DNA from: Alopecurus myosuroides | Lineage: Eukaryota > Streptophyta > Magnoliopsida > Poales > Poaceae | DNA length: 64,000 nt | Assembly: GCA_028641055.1 (NCBI GenBank) | Contig: CM054057.1 | Location: 401,998,814 to 402,062,813, forward strand | Direction of reading: 5' to 3' | Part shown: positions 24,239-35,533 of the stretch, piece by piece | How the letters are laid out: each line of letters begins with the position of its first letter | How positions within the stretch are numbered: the first letter of the stretch is position 1 | Translations under genes and position numbers: made by a program | The notes under the pieces: generated by a model | What the model was told of the DNA's origin: nothing | The model's input: the letters and a program-made list of their open reading frames with translations, nothing else | Database searches by the model: none

Positions 24239-26058
24239 GGTATGGTGCACACAATGGGAAAAACTTTGGTTTAAGGGAGTTTGGATGCACCAGTAGATCT
24301 CATACTCAGTACAGGTGGAGGCTAGCAAAATACTTGGAGCGACAAATGAAGAGAGCATAAGAGCTATAATCATGCATAGCGACATAAGCATCATTAATTA
24401 AAACATAAGCAGTATCACAAGTTCAAAAACTAAGTGGTTATGGAGGCTATTCGTGACTGGTTTGTAGTCATAAACATGGTGTGAGCATGCGCCAAGTCAA
24501 CCAAATAAAACATTCGAAAGAGAATACCATATATTGATGCTTTACTATGACAAGAACAACTCATGAATCTTTCAAGACATATTAAACACTCTCAGCTATT
24601 TGAGGCTAATCATGATACTCAATAACCACAAAGCTTTAAAACTAAAATAACATTTAGCATGGCATGAAAAAGTTCTAGCCTCAGTCTATACAAGCTTCTA
24701 CTAGTATTGTTATAAATTCTACTTCAAGCAACAATTTTCTTCTCCCAACAAGCACCATACAAAACATGCTTTAACAAAAATACTATTTATGATACAACAA
24801 GCAAACATGAGAGTAATCACATAACACTACTAAAACTAGCAGCTCTAATAAGAGACACATGCAAAACAGAGCTAAATAAATGCAGCAGCTAGACAGGGAT
24901 TAAGAATACAAAGTATTCTCATGAAAAAGCGGAGCGGGTCTGTCTCCAATAAAATAATGCTGGGGTCCAACCAAGATCATTGAAAAAATAAAAACAAACT
25001 GAAATAAAAACAAAAACAAACTGAAAACAAAAATAAAAGACGCTCTAAGTAAAGCACATAATATGCGACCGAATAAAAATATAGTTTCACTAGAAGTGAC
25101 CTGATAATTTGTTGATGAAGAAGGGGATGCCTTGGGCATCCCCAAGCTTAGATGCTTGAGTCTTCTTGGAATTTGCTGGGATGTACCACCGGGGAATCCC
25201 CAAGCTTAGGCTTTTCACTCTTCTTGATCACATCATATCTTCCTCTTCTCTTGCCCCTTGAAAACTTCCTTCACACCGAACTTCTCACAATCTTCATTAG
25301 CAACGTTAGTGAAATTGAAATAATAAATTCACATGGCTCAGTTTCAACACAAGTCTAACACTCCAAAACACATTAGCTACTGTCACAACTTCTTTTAAAA
25401 CTCTTTTTCTCAAAAGAACACCAAAAGAAAGAGATTAAGATGCAAATGCAATAAATGGCAGAAATCTGTCAAAACAGAACAGCAGGTAAAGATCGATTTT
25501 TTCAAAAATCTTCTGTTGCTCAAATAAAAAAAATTGTCAACTAAGAAAAGTTGCGTATATAACTCAGGATTAAGCAAAAAAAACTCAGGTCATTTTGAAT
25601 TTTCTGTGATTTTTTACGGAATTAACAGTGAACAGCAGAAATCTGTTTCCTGCGCAGAAATCCAAAATATAGTCTAAACTTTCCACTAGAGGCTTTACTT
25701 GGCTCAACAAAAAGACAAAAGAAAAGATACAACAGGGTTGCTAAGGAAATAGACAACACCCAGGTGCAAAGCACACCAAATAAAACAGGTTGACAACAGC
25801 AAAATAAAACGGGTTGTCTCCCGGTAGCGCTTTTCTTTAACTCCTTTCAGCTAGGCATAAAAGGGCAACTCAAGTATTTTCAAGTGAAGAAGCATCAACA
25901 TTGTTACGAAGCTTGCGTTTACCTTTCTTACCCTTATTATTTTTAGGGAACTTATGGTACAAGCATGATTTGGATATGAAAGTCATGGTACCTTTTCCCA
26001 TATCAATAGTTGCTCCTAAGAGCTTCAGCAGAGATCTTCCAAGGGTAATTTGTCCTCC
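24239..26058 (-). other. Element B internal region, right of nested element A
   Basis: AT-rich, non-coding. Contains GGTAT (24239-24243), the second copy of the A target. Short inverted phrases such as ggggatgccttgggcatcccc (around 25124) occur twice nearby. No reading frame of value; presumably the region where pol would lie in an autonomous relative was lost. Confidence 0.7.
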
Positions 26059-26400
26059 TTATGCACATTCAATAATAAGATAATCAGTGGAGACTGTTTT
26101 TCCTAGGAGTTTTGTAAACACTCCCTCAGCTATCCCAATGGGAAATGTAGTGGTCTTATTAACGAGAGGAATTTCTTCTCCTCCATTAGCTAGCCCCCAA
26201 AGGTTCAAAGATTCATAAATTTCCTTAGGCATAAGACAAGATTCAGACATGATATCACAACGAGCATGAAATGTTTCACCATTTATAACAACTTTAACCA
26301 AAGGGATCATATTTGTTGATTCAAAATTTATTGGGACATGACCAAGATGTTCACGAAATTGGCTATATCTCTCTTTTGAGATAGAAATGTGTGACTAAAG
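26059..26400 (-). pseudogene. Element B protease fragment
   Basis: Minus-strand frame with a retroviral-type aspartic protease region: VKVVINGETFHARCDIMSES, then PKEIYESLNL, PLVNKTTTFPIGIAEGVF and STDYLIIECA. The usual Asp-Ser/Thr/Gly-Ala triplet is replaced by Asp-Ile-Met-Ser, so it is probably inactive. It stops at the break at 26058, with related codons continuing out of frame to about 25900 (Lys-rich stretch). Typical of Athila-lineage polyproteins. Confidence 0.7.
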
Positions 26401-26405
26401 AGTAT

Positions 26406-26690
26406 TTATTCTACCATAAATATTTGCAAAGGCTTTATCAGAACTACTGGGTAAGCTGTAGTTGCAATTAATTTTCGTATAGCATTGAAAGCTTGATCTT
26501 TATCACAATTAAGGAAATCACCTCCTACCACAGTATCCAAAGCATATCTATAACAAAGAACAAGACCAAAGTAAAATCTACGAAGAAACAGATTTAGAGT
26601 CATTTTAGGTTCAATTTTGCAATAGGAATCAAAAGCGCTAGACCAAGCTTCTTTGAAGTTCTCATCATTCCCTTATTTAAAAGTAAAGAT
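26406..26690 (-). pseudogene. Element B gag fragment
   Basis: Minus-strand remains of the Athila-type gag core: a NEDFKEAWSSAF-like stretch, then LFLRRFYFGLVLCYRYALD, then GGDFLNCDKDQAFNAIRKLI. Short and without the N-terminal part or the zinc knuckle. It sits between the PBS and the protease remnant. Confidence 0.65.
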
Positions 26691-26881
26691 TGTTTCTTCT
26701 GGTGACATAATCACAGGAACAAAACTGGATATAAAAGCAAGCAAATAAATAACAACTATAAAGTAAACTAATTTTTTTTGTGTTTTTGATAGAAGCAAAA
26801 CAAGACAAAAATAAAAACAAGACAATAAGCAAAATAAAGAGGTTGATAGTGAGAGACTCCCCTTGCCAGGAGACTTCTTCC

Positions 26882-26899
26882 TCCCCGGCAATGGTGCCA
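26882..26899 (-). other. Element B primer-binding site
   Basis: On the minus strand TGGCACCATTGCCGGGGA lies 10 bases inside the right LTR. It closely resembles the Asp-tRNA type site known from Athila-like elements, with a few changes. Confidence 0.75.
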
Positions 26900-26909
26900 C
26901 AAATTTCCT

Positions 26910-28485
26910 TGATGTTGTGTGTTGGGATACCTCAAGAGCAGGGTGTGATGAGCAAAGCGGTAGGTAATTCCCCTTAGTTAAGAACCAAGGTTATCAATCC
27001 AGTAGGAGGAAGAGGATCTCACGAAGGTTGATGCTGCTGACGGTGGTACTGGCGCTTCACCGGTGTCAGCAACAACATGGAACCTGCACACAACAAAACC
27101 AAAATACTTTGTCCCAACAGTACAGTGAGGTAGTCAATCTCACCGGTCTTCCTAAAAACAAAGATTAGACGTATAGTGTGGAAAATGATGTATGCCTGCA
27201 GTAAGTAAAGAAAGCAGGAAATTGTTGTGGTTTGTCTAATAGTGTGGAAAATGGACCGGGGTTCATAGGTTCACTAGTGGTGTCTCTCCATAAAAGATAG
27301 CATGCTGGATGAACAAAATACAGCTGGGCAATTTACAAATAGAGGTTGCTCCGTAGTGCACAATAGAACATGATTATTACTATGATATTTAGTGCGGGCA
27401 TTACAACAATATACATAAACCGACATCCATCTGCATCTATGACTAATAATCCACCCTCAGGTTATCATCCAAACCCCCTTAGGTATTAAGTTGCAAGCAA
27501 CAGATAACTGCATTAAACAAAGTGTGTAATGTAAGCAATGATTATGCATGCGGGCACTCTCACCGTTGTTTTCTCCCTAATGGCAAGATCACATCCTCCC
27601 CTTCATGTTTCTATCACTCGAGCAAGGTGGTGAGGAGGCATGAACCCACTATCGAGCATAAATACTTCCTGTTGGAGTCATTAGCAACTACTTGGCCAGA
27701 GCAACCACTAGAAACGGAAAGCATGCAAGATCACAAATAGCATATGCAAATAAAGACTATAATCAACTTGGCATAAGGTCAATATTCATCGGATCCCAGC
27801 AAACACAACATATAGAATTACATAAGATCAATCTCGATCATGATAGGCAGCTCACGAGATCTAAACATGGAGGCATATGAGGAGAAGACAACCATCTAGC
27901 TACAGCTACAAACCCGTAGTCCAAGGATGAACTACTCACGCATCACTCCGGAGGCAAGCATGGTGATGTAGAAGCCTCCGGTGATGATCTCCTCTCCGGC
28001 AGGGTGCCGGAAACAGCTTTAGAACCCCCTGATCTAGGGTTGACGGTGACGGCGACTGCGGAACTTTTCGGGGATTTTTTATCAGGTGCTTAGGGTTTCC
28101 ATCCGGGAGGATTAAATAGGCGAAAGGGCAAAGGCGGTGGAGCTCCAGGGGCCCCACACCCATAGCTGGCGCGGCCAGGGGGACCCGTGCCACCCTATGG
28201 TGTGCCCCCCCTGGTGCCCATCTTCAACTCTTCTTCGGTGTTCTGGATGCTTCCGGGGAAAATAGGCACTTCGGGCTTTGTGGGGTCCAATTCCGAGAAT
28301 GTTTCCAGAACAACTTTTCTGAAACCAAAAACAGTAGAAAACCGGGAACTGGCACTTGGCATCTCGTTAATAGGTTAGTCCCGGAAAACGTATAAAAATG
28401 CTATAAATAAGGGAGAAAACAAGTAGCAATGGACATAATATGATCATGGAGCATCAGAAATTATAGATACGTTGGAGACGTATCA
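26910..28485 (-). repeat. Element B right (5') LTR
   Basis: Starts TGATGTTGTGTGTTGGGA and ends ACGTATCA, followed by the duplicated ACGGT at 28486-28490. Clearly more diverged from its partner than the LTRs of A are from each other, as expected for the older host of a nested insertion. Confidence 0.92.
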
Positions 28486-28780
28486 ACGGTTCCAAAGACA
28501 CCAACCGCGCGTCCCGGGGTGGCCGGAATCGCCACCGGCGATCGAGTCTCCCACCGCCGGCCACCGTGTGACGCCAGGGTGACGTCATCATGACATCACC
28601 TGGCCACGTGTTGGCCCGAGGTTATTCAGGGTTTCTTTTGAAATGAAATTCGAAATGACACGTGGGGCCCACTATATATGGAATTACAGAAAATAATTAA
28701 ATCTTGTAAATTAAATAACTTTTAATTTATAATTCCAAAAATTATGGAAAATATGCAAAATGTTCAGAAAAAATTAGGTC

Positions 28781-29950
28781 TTGTGTACATGGCATACATG
28801 CATGAAAATGCGGACCAAATATTTGCATCTAAAAAATAATCAGTGGAATGTTAAAAATCACTTAATCCAGCCTTCCACAAACTTTTTCTAAAAAGTTCTT
28901 CAAATTGAATCAAACAAATGATGGAAATGTCACATTTTTTAAGAGCTTTCCAATGGTTATTTTGGTGTAATTTTACTTTTCAAAAAGGCCCCCAAAACAT
29001 CAAAAAATGTCTGTTTTCATCCATAGAAGGACCTCTTGGTAATTTTGAAAACTCCCAGGGGGTTTCTGAAAAACCGCTTTTCTTTTTTCCTTTCTTCCTC
29101 AAGTCCGGTCAGAAGGACGAGAACGACGTGGTAGCCTGCCACCTCCTGCTTCCACGACGTGGAGGAGATGAGGACCCCCCAGGAGCCGTCTGGATCGAGC
29201 CAACCCCGCAGAAGCCCCCTCCCTCGCGCTCCCTCCACTCTCTGTTACTCCCCGCGCAACCGAAACCCTAGGTCACCGGAGATTCGCCGCCGCTTTCGAC
29301 TCACCGCCTCCCCGGCCTCACCGAGCAGCTCCACGGACTCGCGGCGACCTCCTCATCCTCCACGAGCGCCCAAAGCCGCAGTGATGGCCTAGAGGCCGCC
29401 AATTTCGTCGCCTCCTTCCTCTCTGGCCGCCGACCATCTCTGCATCACGATGTCGCCTCCGAGCTCCTCCGGCCCCGCTGACCCCTCCGATGTGTTCCCG
29501 GTGAGCCGTGCCTCCTCCCCATCCTCTCCATTCCCTCCCCCGTGGCCGAATTCGACAAGTTCGCCGGAGACCCGAGATCCCCGCCGCGTTTACTTCACGG
29601 CGGCTCGTCGTCGTCGACCTTCCGAGGGTGGCGTCGCCACGTAGAGGTAGAGTTCATCGAGACGGTTCCAAGGACACCAACCGCGTGTCCTGGGGTGGCC
29701 GGAATCGCCACCAGCGACCGAGTCTGCCACCGCCGGCCACCGTGTGACGCCAGGGTGACGTCATCATGACATCACCTGGCCACGTGTTGGCCCTAGGTTA
29801 TTCAGGGTTTCTTTTTAAATGAAATTCGAAATGACATGTGGGGCCCAATGTATATGGAATTACAGAAAATATTTAAATCTTGTAAATTAAATAACTTTTA
29901 ATTTATAATTCCAAAAATTATGGAAAAATATGCAAAATGTTCACAAAAAT
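28781..29950 (+). repeat. Tandem copy 2 of a 1.17-kb segment of LTR C
   Basis: Direct repeat of 7631-8510 joined to 28486-28775. Both copies start TTGTGTACATGGCATACATG and end in gcaaaatgttca. Copy 2 lacks element B and shows the intact target ...GAGACGGTTCC... at about 29660. The copies differ by scattered substitutions. Confidence 0.85.
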
Positions 29951-30348
29951 GTAAGCTATATGTTTATATCATTTTCAATCATGTTTGACAAAGTTCAAAA
30001 TGAGACCATATTTGAATTTGAATTAAATTCATTAAAATAAGGAAAATAAAGTTTTAATTCAATAAATTCAGAATATTAAGTGTAATATACCAAAATGATC
30101 AGGAAAGCAAATGCAACCTAGCTATGGGGTTCTCCAAGTCATTTGAGCAACTAATCTTGGACACAACTCTAAAGTATGGTTTTCCCCCTCCGGTGGTCAT
30201 CGTTCTTCCACCCAAAACCCTAGAAATTTGTTTTCCCTCCTAGGGCTTACATCATTTGCATTGTTTTATCATGCATACATATTGCGCATTGCACGTTTAC
30301 CATGTATTGAATGTTTTCCTTCTTTTCGGTGTTGTTCGTTATTGGTAG

Positions 30349-30446
30349 ACCGAGACCCGGAGGGTGATCCAGCCTTCTACGACAACTCCAGTTCCACCTT
30401 TGACGAGCAAGGGAAGCACAACCTCATGGCTCCACCCATGTTTTGA
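30349..30446 (+). other. Exon-like island inside LTR C
   Basis: After an acceptor-like gttattggtag comes an acidic frame (RDPEGDPAFYDNSSSTFDEQ onward) closed by TGA at 30444-30446, starting with two leftover bases. It corresponds in place, phase and composition to 3608-3685 in H. D has a possible weaker counterpart after caatgaatag at about 45540. Confidence 0.35.
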
Positions 30447-31563
30447 GTCCTTTCAACCTCTTACTCATGCATGCGATTCAACTAAGTTTTGAGTCTTTTA
30501 GATTTATCCTATCCACTGCATGATCCCCCTTTATATCACCTTCATACCTGTTTACCCTCCTAATATGACTAGGGTTGATTGAGTATCGCTAGAGCCTTGT
30601 ATGTTCTATGCTTAGCCATGCTTAGTGTTCTGATCTACTTCATCCGGTTGATGATTTGGGTCACTTCGATAACCTTTTATGTTGATATGTTTGTGAGTGC
30701 TGAGGATGTGAATTTAGTAAGGCTTGCACGGGAGGCCACTTGGGTAGTGGTTATTCGTTCCGTACTCGCCAACCCTAGGAAATTCAGGTCTTGCCGCAGA
30801 AGCCAAGACTGAGCATGTAGCTACACGCGGGCCAATGAACCCCGCTCGGCTGACTAACTTGTTTATCACTTCCATGGGTCACATAGTTTGAGTTTTCCAT
30901 TTGCGGGTGTGTCATAAAATGTTTTTGAGAAAACTAGGGCGTGACCGGGACCAGTGATGGACGTACACGGATCTTGTCCCGGCTCACAAAACAGGTGCCG
31001 TCAGGAGGTGGCCAACTCCCTGTTGACAGGGTGGCCCTGTTTGGGTTGACTCATGGATAGGGTTAAGCAAGGTAAAGGTCGTGGTCAACCACCCTCTGTC
31101 GCGCTCTTAGATACGAGCGTTACCGCATGGCATTAAGAGTCGGTTGATACGTGTGGGTAAAGTGTACCACACTGCAGGGATAAATCTTTCGGAAAGCCGT
31201 GTCCAGGGTTAAGGACGACTTGGTGAAAGACACGAGGTCATAGATAAATTTAATGGTATGACTAAAACTTGTTGACAATGAATGAAGGATGCCTCCTCGT
31301 CTACGTCGAGAGGGGTGATTCTTGTAGCATGAGATAGTCTGGGAATGAGAAAGTATTGGTGGAACAAAAGAACATGATGATCTCAGTAGTTGAGTAGATT
31401 TCTCCTATGTTTTAGAAATTCTCTATTACACGTGCTTCTTCTTCCTCGACTTCGAAAAACAAAGGCAGCTTTACGCAACGAACTTAGAAGCCAAGTATTG
31501 CTGAGTACCTTTCGTACTCAACCTTAACTCGTTGTTGTTTTGTTTTATACTTCGGTTATGCAG

Positions 31564-31598
31564 CTGAAGAAGGGTTCTACCTCGACGTCAATGAGTAG
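31564..31598 (+). other. Terminal exon-like island inside LTR C
   Basis: The acceptor-like ggttatgcag is followed by two leftover bases, then EEGFYLDVNE and TAG. Matches the layout of 2329-2393 in H. Confidence 0.35.
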
Positions 31599-31836
31599 TT
31601 CGGGGTTCCTAGGTGGCATCCTGGTATCTGTAGTATGGGTTTGACTATGTTGCTTATGTTCAGACTCTTAGTCCTTTTGTAGTCTTGTTGTATATCAACA
31701 TATTTGCTTTCGCTATTTGTTGTACTGTTGGGTTACTTGACTTATGTTGGTTGTGTAACCTCTGCGTGTAATGCTACACTCTAGTAAAACTTGTTTAATA
31801 CAATTCCATGTCTAGAGTGCTGCTTTAGTCACTTGT

Positions 31837-31847
31837 TGGTATCGAGC
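31837..31847 (+). other. Element C primer-binding site
   Basis: TGGTATCGAGC resembles the initiator-Met-tRNA site TGGTATCAGAGC with one base missing. It defines plus orientation for C and the end of its LTR. Confidence 0.6.
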
Positions 31848-32545
31848 TCATTGTTATACAGTTTTGGCTATGCCTACATAGTTGTCCAGTTGAGGGGTTG
31901 TGGAGCCGATGATCCATGTCCGAGCCCGCCTGCCGATGTGATTCGTCCTGGGGCTTGGTAACCCCACTAACCCTCGATTGTTGTTGCACTTTCTGGACAC
32001 ATAGCAGCTCTGTATAGCTTTGGTCCCATTCCTCCAGTTTCATCCGACTCGTGGACGCTTGGTTATGCCTAATTGGTTATGACTATCATGGACACAAGGA
32101 GTAGTAGTACCGTGGTGATCCGGCCTGCGTGCTGATGAATCCGGTCTGCCTGCCGTTGTTTGTTGCGACCGGGGCTGGTAACCCTGAAGCCCTTGTGGGT
32201 CCATGAATAGGAGCACATAACAGTATGTATATCTCTGGGTCTGGGGTCTAACATGTACCTACTCCGCAACAGTAGGGATATGATTTATGCATTGACCGGC
32301 AGCCGAGGTCAGAGATACCCTCCTTATGTCAGTTTCTCCATGCCAGACTCAGACAACTCGGTCGACTCTTCCTTGTAAACATGATACCAGAAGGTTATTC
32401 CGACATACCTTCTGTATGTCGGTTAAGATATGTCGGTATGACTGTATCGACCATATATCATTCCATACTATTTTGGTCAACCTTGACCCGGTCCACACTT
32501 GGACGTCACCTTATGCCTGCAATGACCCTGTCGGAGTTGTTGTTC
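31848..32545 (+). other. Start of element C internal region
   Basis: About 700 bp after the PBS, with two imperfect repeats of a phrase containing cgcctgccgatgtg or ctgcctgccgttg followed by gg(g)gcttggtaaccc (about 31915-31965 and 32135-32195). No gag or pol frame. Probably untranslated leader, cut off where element F begins. Confidence 0.5.
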
Positions 32546-33413
32546 TGTCAACGACAGGGTAGCACTCAAAGGTTCGAACATTGGGGGTTAACCATGTTCT
32601 ATCGCAGCTCGGATGGCTTCGGGAAGAGAGGTCTTGAAGGAAAACAATGGAGACACGGGGAGTTTACCCAGGTTCAGGCCATCGTGATGGTGTAAAACCC
32701 TACTCCTTCTTGTTTGGTTGATTGCATTGCGGTGATTACAGTACAAATGAGAAGTTCCGGTGGTCTATATACTTGGTGCTCCGATTCATCCTCCCCTCTA
32801 CGGTGGTGAGTGTAGCCTACTTATACCGGCGTTTGGCCCTCTTTATCTCTCACTTGGCGGGAAAGGGATACCACAAGGTGCCAAAGAGTGGAGCATACCG
32901 TACTGTTGCGCCTCCCGTGCAGCCCTGGTCGCTAGGGGACAGCTCCACCGTCCATGGTGTCACGGTGGAGGAGCCCGTGACACCGCCTCCATCTTGTAGC
33001 ATGGACTCGGTCTCCTTGCACCAAAGAGGAAAGCCCAGACCGGGCTTTGGTGCGTGCATCAGAGTTCTGCGCTTTATACACGAGAATGGCAACTGCGGCC
33101 AAAGCCGCTCTATCCCATGCGGCGCATTCGTCATCCGCTCAGGGGCCAGAATGTCACCCTCACATGGACTGTCTCCCAAAGGGTGAGGCTCTTTCCGGGA
33201 AGGAGTGGGGGCGGAGCAGGGCTCCTCCCGAGGGATGCGCGATGGAGCCCCTAGGGGAAGACTCCTCTTCAAGGGGTTGACGTTGCTAAGGAACCATTGG
33301 GGTCTCCTCTCCTTGTGGTAGACTCGTACGGACTCCTTCCGTACCTGATGGGTTGGGCCAGCAGCAGACGGCCCAGGATACCCTAGTATCTGTGGGTCCG
33401 ACAGTAGCCCCCG
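32546..33413 (-). repeat. Element F LTR (3' LTR of a minus-strand element)
   Basis: Begins TGTCAACGACAGGG and ends GGGTCCGACA, followed by GTAGCCCCCGGGCCC, which on the minus strand is a strong purine tract ending next to TGTCGGACC. An LTR-like phrase (tttacccaggttcaggcc) lies at about 32665. The right border is well supported by the purine tract; the left border is less certain. The partner LTR is not in the window because F is truncated near 36.95 kb. Confidence 0.6.
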
Positions 33414-33686
33414 GGCCCATGACGCGCGCGTTGAGGAAAGGCAAAGCGGCCCGGGCCCTCCAGCTGTGGGGCCAGCCTCTCCACGTGGCGCGACGGTTCG
33501 CGAGGGATCCCACGATCTTTCTGCGTGGTGGAAACGTCTTGTTGCAATTACTGTTCTAACCGGGCAGTGCAGAGTAGCAAGTACTTTGGCATCCGGTCAC
33601 ACCCTCCCTCGGGACGTGGCCCCTTCTGCCTCGATGCTCGAGCCGGTGGGAGACTGAACAGGCGCGGTGTCGTCCCTTCGGCTCAA

Positions 33687-33693
33687 CATAAAT
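33687..33693 (+). promoter_or_regulatory. Candidate TATA box for the antisense gene of element F
   Basis: ATAAATA in the setting caacATAAATAggagg, about 270 bp inside the LTR and 100 bp before the first ATG candidates. The arrangement parallels the TATA box of the antisense gene in element A. Confidence 0.5.
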
Positions 33694-33785
33694 AGGAGGG
33701 GCGCGACCCCTCTCCCATTCCAACATTGTCTTTGGCGCCTTCTACTCCCTGTTCTTCACCTGCAATGAAAATTATGAAACCGAGC

Positions 33786-34443
33786 ATGGCTCGTGGAGGG
33801 CGAGGCAGAGATTCATCTATGGGCTCTGGCGTTGCTCCCCGGTGGAGCGCGAGGCGCGTCGTGGTCGCCGTGGACAAGCTGTAGTGGTCTTCGGCTCGGG
33901 CTGGAGCGAACGCGCGGAGCCAGCGCGGCCGCAGCGGGCGTGCTCCTCGTGGTCGTGGTGTGATAGGGAACTCCCTTCCCCGCTGGTGAGGACAGTCGCA
34001 TGCCGGAGCACGAGTTCCAGGTGGCCCTCTGCGGTCGCCTCCACAGTCGCCTGCGGCTTCCTGATGTCTTCGCTGGGTCCGTTGACCGCAATCCGTCCCG
34101 CGGATTCCGGCTTCAAGTTGTGGGTTGCATCAACGAGCCCTGGTGGGTGTCGGCAGAGTTTTGCTCCGCCAACCACCTGTCGCTAGCGAGGGGGTGGAAG
34201 ACCTTCGCCCACGCCCAGAGGCTGGAGGAGAGCTAGGTCCTCCACTTTTGCTTCGATGGAGTGGACCACCTCTTCGTGAACATCTTCGAGCATCATGGCG
34301 AGCGCGTGGAGTGCTGTATCGAGAGCAGGAGCAGCAACAAGAGTGACGACGATGATGAAGATGATGTTGCTGAAGAGGAGGACGAGGAAGATCCATCGAC
34401 CGTCAAGGATGATAGTGACGAGTTGGACTCGGTGGGTGACTGA
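33786..34443 (+). pseudogene. Antisense gene of element F with a plant B3 DNA-binding domain
   Basis: In the place where A has its antisense gene (between LTR and integrase, opposite strand) F has a frame with B3 domain features. From ATG 34000: EFQVALCGRLHSRLRLPDVF, then a WWVS strand, then LSLARGWKTFAHAQRLEES, an in-frame TAG at 34234-34236, and in the same frame VLHFCFDGVDHLFVNIFEHH followed by a Ser/Asp/Glu-rich tail ending in TGA at 34441-34443. The succession 'basic/hydrophobic strand, L-P--F, L--GW--F----LEE-, VLHF--DG---LFV-IF' is that of REM-type B3 domains. The part before 34000 (from ATG 33786 or 33842 frames, Arg/Gly/Ala-rich) is in other frames, so at least one shift plus the stop break it. 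Known B3 proteins bind DNA in the nucleus; a role for this copy is unknown. Confidence 0.72.
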
Positions 34444-35533
34444 AGGCCTTTGGGTGCCTTCGTCCAGACGAAGGGCCTGATGATCCTGATCAGTCAGCCT
34501 TCGTCTGGACTCCCCTTCTTCCTCCTTCTCCTGGTCGCCTCCTTCCCTTCTTCTTGGCCGATCATGTCTCGTAGCTGTGGCGAAGACATGTTCGGTCGAG
34601 GTTGGTAACATTTCTTCTTTCTTTCATAGCCACGAAAGGGGAATAGCTCCTTCCAGGTCCTAGCTCATTTTTTTCTTCGTGATGGATCTGCAGCATTTCC
34701 ATGTATTCGAATGTATCTCAAGTATCAAATATGAAGGAAATGTGTTCTTTTGCCTATCATTTTGCTAATGAATTCTTTGGAGAGTAATCGAGGAGCTTAG
34801 ACTTAGCTCTAGGGGTTTTGGCGTCCTTGGCACGATGAGTCGCTCACTGTGAGCGTCTTTGTTATTGCGCTTATCAAGGCATTCTTCCCTTCCTTGTAAA
34901 AGTCCCAGCTTGGTTGCTTCGTGAGGCAGGTATGTGTGTATGTAGTGAGCGAAAGTATGTGTCTGGTACTCTTCTCGTGGATACCTCGAGAGCAAGTAGG
35001 CACCAAGGACTTAGATGAGGTGTGGTGCACGGTAGCGACCCGTTTAGACAGAGGTCTGCCGCTTGGGTTTATTCTAATTGGGTCTCACCCATGCACGGGT
35101 ACCGAACCCAGCCCCCGCTCGAGAGGCGTCCTCGAGAAGGAGTAACAGAGGCGTGCTCCCGAAGAAGGAAGATGGGCTTGCCAAGAGACAAGTGTTGTTA
35201 GCAAAAAAGATCTTTATTGCTAGGGTGAGGCTCTACATTACACGCTTGGAGATGTCATGACCCTGCAGTCCCCCAAGAAGCCCTTGACGCCCCGTGCGGA
35301 CACCGGACTCCCGTCGTCATGGGGCTGAGACTCGCGCGAGCTCATGTGCAAAGGTTTGCCATGCGGCTTCCCACTTGTGTGGGTAGAGGCTCTTGCGGCC
35401 AGGCGGCCGCCTGGTGAGATGCCCCGTGAGACCCTCGCGGAGACATGTCCTGGCATCATTTTTACTGTGGCCACGGGGTCCCCTCGAGGGTGCGTCACCA
35501 CGGCATAGGAGAGGCGCGTGGAGCAAGCAAGAG
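34444..35533. other. Element F spacer between antisense gene and pol
   Basis: No gene. At 34457-34474 there is a perfect hairpin, CCTTCGTC-CA-GACGAAGG, just after the B3 frame, with a further CCTTCGTCTGGAC copy near 34498. Corresponds in position to the spacers of A and G. Confidence 0.55.

Larger units (their letters stand above)
8511..28485 (-). mobile_element. Element B: Athila-type LTR retrotransposon, disrupted by element A
   Basis: Two LTRs of about 1.56 kb (8511-10065 and 26910-28485) begin TGATGTTGTG and end ACGTATCA. The five bases before are ATGGT and after are ACGGT; the uninterrupted second copy of the target at about 29663 reads ACGGT, so the left copy carries a CpG-type C-to-T change. 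Minus orientation is shown by an Asp-tRNA-like primer-binding site next to the right LTR, gag and protease frames on the minus strand, and a purine tract next to the left LTR. Without the nested element A the unit is about 6.9 kb. No RT, RNase H or integrase was found, so it looks non-autonomous. The LTR and PBS style recalls Athila-lineage elements of Triticeae (Sabrina/WHAM type); that family name is inference. Confidence 0.92.
28486..31831 (+). mobile_element. Element C, continuation and end of long LTR
   Basis: Resumes element C after B. It includes the rest of duplicated copy 1 (to about 28775), the whole of copy 2 (28781-29950), an AT-rich stretch, two exon-like islands, and a conserved block near 31170-31215 shared with LTR H. 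It ends near 31831 (...TTTAGTCA), five bases before a Met-tRNA-like primer-binding site. Summed without B, the LTR is about 4.3 kb, or about 3.1 kb without the duplication. Frames in the GC-rich parts (29159-29770) are low complexity and not called. Confidence 0.7.
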
